Part shown: positions 47,943 through 55,731 of the stretch, in pieces
How positions within the stretch are numbered: position 1 is the first letter of the stretch
Layout of the letters: the number at the start of each line of letters is the position of its first letter
NCBI RefSeq assembly: GCF_013410775.1
Contig: NZ_JACCFH010000001.1
Coordinates: forward strand, 434,001 to 498,000
Source of the DNA: Sphaerotilus montanus
GTDB taxonomy: Bacteria > Pseudomonadota > Gammaproteobacteria > Burkholderiales > Burkholderiaceae_C
DNA length: 64,000 nucleotides
Direction: 5' to 3'
Notes under the pieces: generated by a model
Told to the model about the DNA's origin: nothing
Database searches by the model: none
What the model saw: only the letters and a program-made list of their open reading frames with translations
Translations under genes and position numbers: made by a program

Positions 47943-50501
47943 ATGGCCCGTCCCCTGCTCCAGCAGCCCTTGCACGCGGGCTGGCGGTTTCGTGCGGCCG
48001 ATGCGCGGCTGGGCGACACGGAACAGTTCACCGCGCCCGACGGCTGGCACGCGGCCACGGTCCCCGGCACCGTCTACCAGGACCTGATCGACAGCGGAGC
48101 CCTCCCGGACCCGCTGATCGGCCGCCAGGAAACCGCCGTGCAGTGGGTGGCCGAGCGCGACTGGTGCTACCGGCTGGACTTCGACCTCGCCGCCGACGCG
48201 CTGCGCGACCAGGTGGCGCTGGTGTTCGAGGGGCTGGACACCTTCGCCCGGGTCTGGCTCGACAGCCAGCCGCTGGCCGAGAGCGACAACATGTTCGTGC
48301 CGCTGCGTGTGGACATCACCGCGCGGCTGCCGCACGCCGGGCCGAGCCGGCACACGCTGTGGATCCGCTTCGACAGCGCGCTGCGCCGCGGCCGCGCCCT
48401 GGAAGCGCACCACGGCGCCCGTCCGCTGTGGAACGGCGACCCGAGCCGGCTCTACGTCCGCAAGGCGCCCTACCACTACGGCTGGGACTGGGGCCCGACG
48501 CTGCTGACCTGCGGGCCGTGGAAGGCGGTCCGGCTGGAGTCGGCCGACCTGCGCATCGCCGAACTCGCCAGCCCGGTGACGCTCGGCGACGATCTGGCCC
48601 ACGCCCGCATCGACCTGCACACCCGGCTCGACGGTGACCTGCTCGGCAGCATCGCGCTGGAGCACACGCTGCGGGATCCCGCCGGCACGCTGGTCGCCAC
48701 GCACCGCAGCCCTGCCACCGCGCAGCACACCGCGTCGCTGTCAGTGGACACACCGCAGCTCTGGTGGCCGGCCGGCCACGGCGCACAACCGCTTTACACG
48801 CTGTACACCCGGCTGGTGCGCGCCGACGGCACCGTGGTCGACGCACAGCAGCGCCGCCTCGGCCTGCGCCGGCTGCGGCTGGTGCAGGCGCCGGTGGCGG
48901 GCGAGTCGGGGCGCAGCTTCGTGTTCGAGGTCAACGGCGTCGAGGTCTTCTGCGGCGGCGCGAACTGGATTCCCGACGACAACCTGCTCAACCGCATCAC
49001 CCCGGCGCGCTACCGCGAGCGGGTGCAGCAGGCGGTGGACGCACACCTCGTGATGCTGCGCGTCTGGGGCGGCGGCATCTACGAAGACGACGCTTTCTAT
49101 GACGCCTGCGACGCGCTCGGCGTGCTGGTCTGGCAGGACTTCGTCTTCGCCTGCGGCCTGTACCCGGCGCACCCGGCGTTTGTCGCCAGCGTCGAGGCCG
49201 AGGCGCGCGCCGCGATCACCCGGCTGCGCCACCGCACAAGCCTGGCACTCTGGTGCGGCAACAACGAGGACTACATGCTCGCCGAGGCCGTCGGCGCCTA
49301 CGGACCGGGCGGCGACCTGTCGCGCTTCGAGGCGCGGGCGATCTACGAGCAGGTGCTGCCGACGCTGTGCCACGCGCTCGACCCGGGCCGCCCCTACTGG
49401 CCCGGCAGTCCCTACACCGCCAGCACCGGCGCGGAAGCGACCGTGGCCGGCAGCGGCGTGCGCCCGTCACAAGACCCCACCGTCGGCGACCGCCACAGCT
49501 GGGAGGTCTGGCACCAGCTCATGCTCCCGTACCAGCGCTACGCCGAGGTCGGTGCGCGCTTTGTCAGCGAGTTCGGGATGCAGTCGCATCCGTCGATGGC
49601 GGTGCTGGAGCACGCCATCCCCGCCGAGGCACGTTTTCCCGGCAGCCGCACGCTGCAGTGGCACAACAAGGCGTTTTCCCCGGTCGGCGCGGATGGCCAC
49701 CGCCGGCTGGCCGTCTACCGCGCCGACACGCTGCGCAGCCCGGACACGCTGGCGGCCGAGGTCTACGCCACGCAGTTCGTGCAGGCCGAGGCGCTGCGCC
49801 ACGCCTACGAAGCCTTCCGCCGCCGCTGGCAGACCGCTGGCGCGCGGGGCTGCGGCGGCGCGCTGGTCTGGCAGCTCAACGACTGCTGGCCGGTGACCAG
49901 CTGGGCCATCGTGGACAGCGCCGGCACGCCCAAGCCGGCCTGGTACGCCATCCGCCGCGCAATGGCGCCGCTGGCCTGTGCCGTGCGGCGCGGGGCGTCG
50001 GGCGTGGCCGCCTGGGCGATGCACGCCGGGGCGCAGCCGCTGGCCGTGCAGGCGCGCTGGCAGCTGCACACGGTCGATGGCGACACGGTCGACGACACCC
50101 ATACCGCGGCGACGCTGCGCGCCAATGCCACCACCGAGCTGGCGCCACCGCCGTCGTGGTCTGCCGAACCGGAACGGCCGCTGATCGCCTCGCTCCAGCT
50201 CACCAGTGACACGGGCAGCGCCCAGGGCCACGCCTGGCCCGAGCCCTACCGCTGGCACCGCTTCCCCGATCCCGGGCTGCAGATCGCCACGGACGCGGAC
50301 GGCTGCGTCACCGTGCAGGCGACCCGGCCCGCCAAGGGCGTCTGGCTGGACCTGCCCGGCACGCCGGGGATGCCGTTCGAGGACAACTTCCTCGATCTGC
50401 TGCCCGGCGAGCTGCGGCGCCTGCGGGTGACGGGGGCAGCAACAGCGGCCGATGGGATCATCGCGACCTGTCTCAATACTCTGCAGGACCCTCCGGGGTG
50501 A
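47943..50501 (+). CDS. GH2 beta-mannosidase
   Basis: An 852-residue cytoplasmic enzyme that removes terminal beta-mannose from manno-oligosaccharides. The GH2 jelly-roll domain comes first (about 1-190; ATVPGTVYQDLIDSGALPDP and PYHYGWDWGPTLLTCGPWK, both diagnostic of beta-mannosidases). The TIM barrel holds the acid/base E442 (LWCGNNED) and the nucleophile E543 (VSEFGMQS). The C-terminal part contains WQLNDCWPVTSWAIVD. There is no signal peptide, so the substrate must be imported, presumably by the ABC transporter encoded 27 bases upstream. This points to mannan- or glucomannan-derived oligosaccharides. Confidence 0.93.
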   Translation: MARPLLQQPLHAGWRFRAADARLGDTEQFTAPDGWHAATVPGTVYQDLIDSGALPDPLIGRQETAVQWVAERDWCYRLDFDLAADALRDQVALVFEGLDTFARVWLDSQPLAESDNMFVPLRVDITARLPHAGPSRHTLWIRFDSALRRGRALEAHHGARPLWNGDPSRLYVRKAPYHYGWDWGPTLLTCGPWKAVRLESADLRIAELASPVTLGDDLAHARIDLHTRLDGDLLGSIALEHTLRDPAGTLVATHRSPATAQHTASLSVDTPQLWWPAGHGAQPLYTLYTRLVRADGTVVDAQQRRLGLRRLRLVQAPVAGESGRSFVFEVNGVEVFCGGANWIPDDNLLNRITPARYRERVQQAVDAHLVMLRVWGGGIYEDDAFYDACDALGVLVWQDFVFACGLYPAHPAFVASVEAEARAAITRLRHRTSLALWCGNNEDYMLAEAVGAYGPGGDLSRFEARAIYEQVLPTLCHALDPGRPYWPGSPYTASTGAEATVAGSGVRPSQDPTVGDRHSWEVWHQLMLPYQRYAEVGARFVSEFGMQSHPSMAVLEHAIPAEARFPGSRTLQWHNKAFSPVGADGHRRLAVYRADTLRSPDTLAAEVYATQFVQAEALRHAYEAFRRRWQTAGARGCGGALVWQLNDCWPVTSWAIVDSAGTPKPAWYAIRRAMAPLACAVRRGASGVAAWAMHAGAQPLAVQARWQLHTVDGDTVDDTHTAATLRANATTELAPPPSWSAEPERPLIASLQLTSDTGSAQGHAWPEPYRWHRFPDPGLQIATDADGCVTVQATRPAKGVWLDLPGTPGMPFEDNFLDLLPGELRRLRVTGAATAADGIIATCLNTLQDPPG

Positions 50502-50517
50502 CCTGCTCCCCACCGCG

Positions 50518-51558
50518 ATGAGCACCATCAAGGATGTCGCCCGGCTGGCCGGCGTGGGCGTGGCGACGGCTTCGCGCGCCCTGTCCGGCAACGGCTCGGT
50601 CTCCGAGGACACCGCACGGCGCGTGCGCGATGCGGCCGCTGCGCTCGACTACCGGCCGTCCAGCACGGCACGGGCGCTGTCGCTGCAGCAATCCAGCGCC
50701 ATCGGCGTCTATGTCCCCGGCTTCGACGGCCATTTCTATTCCGGCATCGTTGCCACCATCGACGGCGTGCTGCGCTCGGTCGGGCGCCACATGATCGCGG
50801 CGAACGGCTGCGGCATCGGCACGACCCGCCAGCTCGACCTCGACGGCATCGACTTCCTGATCGGCCGCGACTGCGACGGCCTGATCGTCGCCTCCAACAG
50901 CCTGGACGACGACGATCTGGAGCGGCTGATGGAGCGCGTGCCCACGCTGGTGGCGGTGAACCGCCGGCTCGCCGTGCACCGCGACAACGCCTTCTGCGCC
51001 GACCACCATGCCGGGGGACGGCTGGCCGCCCGCGCGCTGCTGGCCCGGGGCCACCGCTGCATCGCCACCGTGCGCGGCCCGCAGGACACGCCCGACAACG
51101 AAGCCCGCCTGAACGGCTTCAATGGCGAACTGGCCCGCCACGGCATCACCGTGCGCCCCGAGCACAGCGCCGACGGCGCCTTCGACCTGCCCAGCGGCGA
51201 TGCGGCCATGCAGCGCCTGCTGGCCGCGGCACCCGGCGGGCGTCCGGCCTTCACCGCCGTGTTCGTGGCCAACGACGTCATGGCGCTGGCCTGCATCAGC
51301 CGGCTGGTGCAGGCCGGGCTGCGCGTGCCCGAGGACATCTCCGTGCTCGGCTACGACGACGACGACTTCGCCCCCTACACCTCCCCGCCGCTGACCACGA
51401 TCCGCATCCCCACGGCCAGCGTCGCCACCAGCGCCTGCCGGCACGTCCTCAACCTCTGCTACGGGCTGGACCTGCCGGTCACGCGCGACTTCCCGCCCGA
51501 AGTCGTCTGGCGTGCCTCGGTCGGCCCCGGCCCGCACGCCCCCATGGAATGCCCATGA
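50518..51558 (+). CDS. LacI-family transcriptional regulator
   Basis: A 346-residue regulator. The N-terminal helix-turn-helix and hinge are clear (STIKDVARLAGVGVATASRA, then LDYRPSSTARALSLQQS). The periplasmic-binding-protein-like sugar domain fills about 60-330 (IGVYVPGFDGHFYSGIVATI, FVANDVMALACISRLVQAG, LGYDDDDFAPYTSPPLTTIR). It sits inside the glycoside locus, and its likely operator is the perfect palindrome at 42162-42177. The stop overlaps the start of the first Gfo/Idh/MocA gene (ATGA). Confidence 0.93.
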   Translation: MSTIKDVARLAGVGVATASRALSGNGSVSEDTARRVRDAAAALDYRPSSTARALSLQQSSAIGVYVPGFDGHFYSGIVATIDGVLRSVGRHMIAANGCGIGTTRQLDLDGIDFLIGRDCDGLIVASNSLDDDDLERLMERVPTLVAVNRRLAVHRDNAFCADHHAGGRLAARALLARGHRCIATVRGPQDTPDNEARLNGFNGELARHGITVRPEHSADGAFDLPSGDAAMQRLLAAAPGGRPAFTAVFVANDVMALACISRLVQAGLRVPEDISVLGYDDDDFAPYTSPPLTTIRIPTASVATSACRHVLNLCYGLDLPVTRDFPPEVVWRASVGPGPHAPMECP

Positions 51559-52655
51559 CCACCGCCGCCTCGACCCGCCCCGCTGCCCTGCCGATCGGCA
51601 TCATCGGCTGCGGCAACATCTTCCCCGCCTACCTGAAGACGCTCTCGCGCTGCCGCCGCGTGCGCATCGTCGCCATCGCGGACGCCAACGCGGATCTCGC
51701 CGCCAGTCGCGCCGCCGAACACGGCCTGACTGCGCTGTCGATCGACGACCTGCTCGCCAGCGACGCGCAGATCATCCTCAACCTCACGCCGCCGCAGGCG
51801 CACCACGCCGTCGGCCTGCGCGTGCTGAACGCTGGCAAGCACTTCTTCACCGAGAAGCCGCTGGCCGCCACGTTCGAGCAGGGGCTGGAGCTGGTCGAGC
51901 TGGCGCGCGCCAGGGGTCTGCGGGTCGGCTGCGCGCCGGACACCTTCCTCGGCGCGGCCGGGCAGGCGCTGCGGGCCCTGGTGGATGCCGGCACGGTCGG
52001 CGCCATCCGCCACGGCACGGCGCAGTTCATGAACCACGGCCCCGACCACTGGCACCCGAACCCGGCCTTCTTCTACCAGCCGGGTGGCGGGCCGCTGCAC
52101 GACGTCGGCGTCTACTACCTGACGCACCTCGTCCACCACCTCGGCCCGGTCGCCAGCCTCACCTCGACCAGCCACACCACGCACAACCCGCGCACCGTGC
52201 CGCTCGGCGCCCGCGCAGGCGAGCAGTTGCCGGTGGCGGTGCCGACCCATGTGGTGACGCAGCTCGCCTTCGCCAGCGGCGCCCACCTCGTGCAGACCTC
52301 CAGCTTCGACGTCTGGCGCCACACGCACACGCCGATGGAGCTGTACGGCGACGACGGCACCCTGCTCGGCGCCGACCCGAACCAGTTCGGCGGCACCGTG
52401 CGCCACAACCGCCAGACCGGCGAGTTCGAACGTGCGCCCGGCGGCCGGCCGTACACCACCAACAGCCGCGGCATCGGCCTGATCGACATGGCGCTGGCCC
52501 TGCAGGAAGGCCGCCCGCACCGCTGCAGCGCAGAGATGGCGCTGCACGTCCTCGAAGTGATGGACCGCGCCCTCGACGCCGGCCGAACCGGCCAGCGCAT
52601 CTCCCTCACCACCCGCTGCGAGCGCCCGGCGCCGCTCGCGGGCAAGTTGTTCTAG
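51555..52655 (+). CDS. Gfo/Idh/MocA-family oxidoreductase (first copy)
   Basis: A 366-residue NAD(P)-dependent sugar dehydrogenase. The Rossmann motif GIIGCGNIFPAYLKTLSRC is at the N-terminus, the family lysine motif TEKPLA is near residue 97, and the C-terminal sheet domain carries GGGPLHDVGVYYLTHLVHHL, matching the D-x-G-x-H-like catalytic helix region. ATG 51555 overlaps the LacI-gene stop; ATG 51549 is an alternative. It is followed 15 bases later by an isomerase/epimerase gene. Such pairs can oxidise a sugar or glycoside to a keto form for further processing; the substrate is unproven. Confidence 0.88.
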   Translation: MTTAASTRPAALPIGIIGCGNIFPAYLKTLSRCRRVRIVAIADANADLAASRAAEHGLTALSIDDLLASDAQIILNLTPPQAHHAVGLRVLNAGKHFFTEKPLAATFEQGLELVELARARGLRVGCAPDTFLGAAGQALRALVDAGTVGAIRHGTAQFMNHGPDHWHPNPAFFYQPGGGPLHDVGVYYLTHLVHHLGPVASLTSTSHTTHNPRTVPLGARAGEQLPVAVPTHVVTQLAFASGAHLVQTSSFDVWRHTHTPMELYGDDGTLLGADPNQFGGTVRHNRQTGEFERAPGGRPYTTNSRGIGLIDMALALQEGRPHRCSAEMALHVLEVMDRALDAGRTGQRISLTTRCERPAPLAGKLF

Positions 52656-52670
52656 GCCCAGGAGCCCCCC

Positions 52671-53426
52671 ATGAAACTCTCCGTCCAGCTCTATTCCCTG
52701 CGCGACGCCGGTGACCTCGACACCCAGCTCGCGATGGCACGCGCCGCCGGCTTCAAGTGGGTCGAATCGGTGGCCAGCCACGGCCTGCCGCCCGAGGAGT
52801 TCGCCGACAAGGTGGCCGCGCACGGCCTGCGGGTGTCCTCGATGCACGTCAGCATGGCGATGGCCGAACACGACCTGCAGGGCGTGATCGACACCTGCCA
52901 CGCCACCGACTGCCGCCTGGCCATCGTGCCGTGGCTGCCGATGGGCGAACGCCCGTCCACCGCGATCGGCTGGCAGGCCGTCGGCGCGCGGCTGGCCGCC
53001 ATCGGCAACAGGCTCAACAACGAAGGCCTGCGGCTGGCGTACCACAACCACGACTTCGAGTTCCACCTCTACAGCGGCCGCACCGCACTGGACTGGATCT
53101 TCAGCACCGCCCGGCCGCAGCAGCTGGGCTGGGAAGCCGACCTCGGCTGGGTCGCCCGCGCCGGGCTCGACCCGATGGCCACCATCGCCCCCTACGCCGA
53201 CCGGCTGGTGGCCATCCACACCAAGGACATCGCCGAGCCGGGCACGGCGCCGGACGAGGACGGCTGGTGTGCGCTGGGCCAGGGCATCGTGCCGTGGCCG
53301 GCCCTGCTCGCCGACCTGCAGAAGCGGGCGAGCCTGTTCGTGCTCGAACACGACAAGCCCACGGACCATGCCGCGATGCTGAAGACCAGCTTCGACTTCC
53401 TGCACCAGCACCTGATCGCCAACTGA
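52671..53426 (+). CDS. Sugar isomerase/epimerase-like TIM barrel (first copy)
   Basis: A 251-residue xylose-isomerase-like TIM barrel. Typical blocks include MKLSVQLYSLRDAGDLDTQL, YHNHDFEFH with metal ligands, WEADLGWVARAGLDP and HTKDIAEPG. These proteins bind a divalent metal and isomerise or epimerise sugars; some act on 3-keto-glycosides as lyases or hydrolases. It lies between the first dehydrogenase and a second TIM barrel gene (13 bases downstream). Confidence 0.87.
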   Translation: MKLSVQLYSLRDAGDLDTQLAMARAAGFKWVESVASHGLPPEEFADKVAAHGLRVSSMHVSMAMAEHDLQGVIDTCHATDCRLAIVPWLPMGERPSTAIGWQAVGARLAAIGNRLNNEGLRLAYHNHDFEFHLYSGRTALDWIFSTARPQQLGWEADLGWVARAGLDPMATIAPYADRLVAIHTKDIAEPGTAPDEDGWCALGQGIVPWPALLADLQKRASLFVLEHDKPTDHAAMLKTSFDFLHQHLIAN

Positions 53427-53439
53427 GCCGGAGCACGCC

Positions 53440-54513
53440 ATGCCCACGACTTCCCCGATCCGCGGCCCGGGCGTCTTCCTGGCGCAGTTCGCGGGCGATG
53501 CCGCGCCGTACGACACGCTCGACGGCCTGGCCGGCTGGGCGGCAGGCCACGGCTACGCGGGCGTGCAGATCCCGACCTGGGACACCCGCCTGATCGACCT
53601 CGCGCTCGCCGCAGACAGCCAGACCTACTGCGACGACCTGTGCAGCCGGCTCGCCGACCACGGCCTGCAGATCACCGAGCTGTCCACCCACCTGCAGGGC
53701 CAGCTGGTTGCGGTGCACCCGGCGTACGACGCACCGATGGATGCCTTCGCACCGGAGGCCGTGCGCGGCAAGTACGCCGAGCGCACCGAATGGGCCAAGC
53801 GCCAGCTGCATCTGGCCGCAAAAGCCTCGCAGCGCCTCGGCTTGAAGGCGCACGCCACCTTCAGCGGCGCGCTCGCGTGGCCCTATCTGTACCCGTGGCC
53901 GCAGCGCCCGGCCGGGCTGATCGAGGCGGCCTTCGACGAACTCGCGGCACGCTGGCGGCCGATCCTCGATGCCTTCGACGAGGCGGGCGTGGACGTCTGC
54001 TACGAGGTCCATCCCGGCGAAGACCTCTGCGACGGGGCGAGCTACGAGATGTTCCTGGAGCGTGTCGGCAACCACCCGCGCGCCAACCTGCTGTACGACC
54101 CGAGCCACTTCGTGCTGCAGCAGCTCGACTACCTCGCCTACATCGACTGTTACCACGAGCGCATCAAGGCCTTCCACGTCAAGGACGCCGAGTTCCGCCC
54201 GACTGGCAAACAAGGTGTCTACGGCGGCTTCCAGTCGTGGAAGGACCGCGCCGGCCGCTTCCGCTCGCTCGGCGACGGGCAGGTGGATTTCCGCGCCATC
54301 TTCAGCAAGCTGACCCAGTACGGCTACACCGGCTGGGCGGTGCTGGAGTGGGAGTGCTGCATCAAGCACCCGGAGCAAGGCGCGGCGGAAGGCGCCCCAT
54401 TCATCCGCGACCACCTGATCCGCGTCGCCGACAAGGCCTTCGACGACTTCGCCGCCAGCGCCACCGACGACGCGACCAACCGCCGCATGCTCGGCCTGGA
54501 GCCCCGCGCATGA
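53440..54513 (+). CDS. Sugar isomerase/epimerase-like TIM barrel (second copy)
   Basis: A 357-residue protein of the same xylose-isomerase-like superfamily but a larger subtype. Visible blocks are GYAGVQIPTWDTRLIDLALA, ELSTHLQGQLVAVHPAYDAP, VDVCYEVHPGEDLCDGASYE, LYDPSHFVLQQLDYL, FHVKDAEF and VLEWECCIKHPEQGA, consistent with metal-binding Glu, Asp and His at the barrel mouth. The stop overlaps the start of the second Gfo/Idh/MocA gene (ATGA), so the two form a coupled pair. Confidence 0.87.
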   Translation: MPTTSPIRGPGVFLAQFAGDAAPYDTLDGLAGWAAGHGYAGVQIPTWDTRLIDLALAADSQTYCDDLCSRLADHGLQITELSTHLQGQLVAVHPAYDAPMDAFAPEAVRGKYAERTEWAKRQLHLAAKASQRLGLKAHATFSGALAWPYLYPWPQRPAGLIEAAFDELAARWRPILDAFDEAGVDVCYEVHPGEDLCDGASYEMFLERVGNHPRANLLYDPSHFVLQQLDYLAYIDCYHERIKAFHVKDAEFRPTGKQGVYGGFQSWKDRAGRFRSLGDGQVDFRAIFSKLTQYGYTGWAVLEWECCIKHPEQGAAEGAPFIRDHLIRVADKAFDDFAASATDDATNRRMLGLEPRA

Positions 54514-55670
54514 GCCCGACCGTGGCTCCGCGCCGCCTGCGCCTCGGCATGGTCGGCGGCGGGCAAGGCGCGTTCATCGGCGCCGTGCACCGCATCGCGG
54601 CGCGGCTGGATGACGACTGGGTGCTGGTGGCCGGCGCGCTGTCGTCCGACCCGGAACGCGCCCGCGCCAGCGGAGCCGAGCTGCGCCTCGACCCGGAGCG
54701 CTGCTACAGCGACTTCCGCGAGATGGCCCGCGCCGAGGCGGAGCGCACCCGCCACGGCGGCGACGGCATCGACGCGGTGGCGATCGTCACGCCGAACCAC
54801 CTGCACTTCCCCGTCGCCTGCGCCTTCATTGAGGCCGGCATCCACGTCGTCTGCGACAAGCCGCTGACGACCAGCCTCGCCGACGCGCAGCACCTGCAGG
54901 CGCTCGTCCGCCAGCACGGCGTGCGGCTGTGCCTGACGCACAACTACACGGGCTATCCGCTGATCCGGGCGGCGCGGGCGCTGGTCGAGGCCGGCGAGCT
55001 GGGCGACGTGCGCATCGTGCAGGTCGAATATGCGCAGGACTGGCTCGCCCAGCCGCTCGAAGACTCCGGCCAGAAGCAGGCCGCGTGGCGCACAGACCCC
55101 GCGCTGGCCGGCCCGGCAGGCTGCCTCGGCGACATCGGCACGCACGCGGCGCAGCTCGCCGAATTCGTCACCGGCATGGCGCCGCAGCGGATTAGCGCGG
55201 AGCTGACCACCTTCGTGCCCGGCCGGCGGGTCGATGACCATGTGCAGGTGCAACTGCGCTACGCCAACGGCGCACGCGGCCTGCTCTGGGCCAGCCAGGT
55301 CGCGACCGGCGAGGAGAACCACCTGCGCCTGCGCGTCTACGGCACGAAAGCGGCGCTGCACTGGGACCAGGAATCGCCCAACGCACTGACCTGGCACCCG
55401 GCCGGTCAGCCCGCCCAGCGCCTGACCCGCGGCATGGCGTCGCTGCCGGCCGTCGCGGCGGCGGCGACCCGCACACCCGGCGGCCACCCCGAGGGCTACC
55501 TCGAAGCCTTCGCCCAGCTCTACCGCGACTTCGCCCGCGACCTGCGCGCCCTCGACCAGCCCGCCAGCGTGCCCGGCGTGGACGACGGCGTGCGCAGCCT
55601 CGCCTTCGTGGAAACGGTCCTCGCCAGCGCCTCCCGCGACGGCGCCTGGACCGCCCTCCCCACCCCCTGA
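54510..55670 (+). CDS. Gfo/Idh/MocA-family oxidoreductase (second copy)
   Basis: A 386-residue NAD(P)-dependent dehydrogenase. The Rossmann motif reads RLGMVGGGQGAFIGAVHRIA, the lysine motif is CDKPLT, and the C-terminal domain contains GPAGCLGDIGTHAAQLAEFV with the D-x-G-x-H pattern. This is a different subfamily from the first copy (GGGxGAFIG start). It is translationally coupled to the second TIM barrel. The substrate is not known; an oxidised sugar intermediate made or used with its partner is likely. Confidence 0.9.
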   Translation: MSPTVAPRRLRLGMVGGGQGAFIGAVHRIAARLDDDWVLVAGALSSDPERARASGAELRLDPERCYSDFREMARAEAERTRHGGDGIDAVAIVTPNHLHFPVACAFIEAGIHVVCDKPLTTSLADAQHLQALVRQHGVRLCLTHNYTGYPLIRAARALVEAGELGDVRIVQVEYAQDWLAQPLEDSGQKQAAWRTDPALAGPAGCLGDIGTHAAQLAEFVTGMAPQRISAELTTFVPGRRVDDHVQVQLRYANGARGLLWASQVATGEENHLRLRVYGTKAALHWDQESPNALTWHPAGQPAQRLTRGMASLPAVAAAATRTPGGHPEGYLEAFAQLYRDFARDLRALDQPASVPGVDDGVRSLAFVETVLASASRDGAWTALPTP

Positions 55671-55692
55671 CGCCCCGCCCCCTCCGCCGTCA

Positions 55693-55710
55693 TGCCCGCG
55701 AACGCGGGCA
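55693..55710. repeat. REP/dRS3-like palindromic repeat
   Basis: TGCCCGCGAACGCGGGCA has perfect 8-bp arms around AA and is preceded by CCGTCA. It resembles the short dispersed repeats of betaproteobacteria built on GTCATTCCCGCG-type arms, whose minus-strand reading gives the familiar PAFAGMT. It sits in the 61-base gap before the GH3 gene. Only this copy was noticed in the window. Confidence 0.5.
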
Positions 55711-55731
55711 CCCACGCAGACCACCACCCCC

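Noticed and set aside
51459-53516. 685-codon minus-strand open frame over the dehydrogenase/isomerase genes
   Set aside because: Antisense shadow of three conserved genes.
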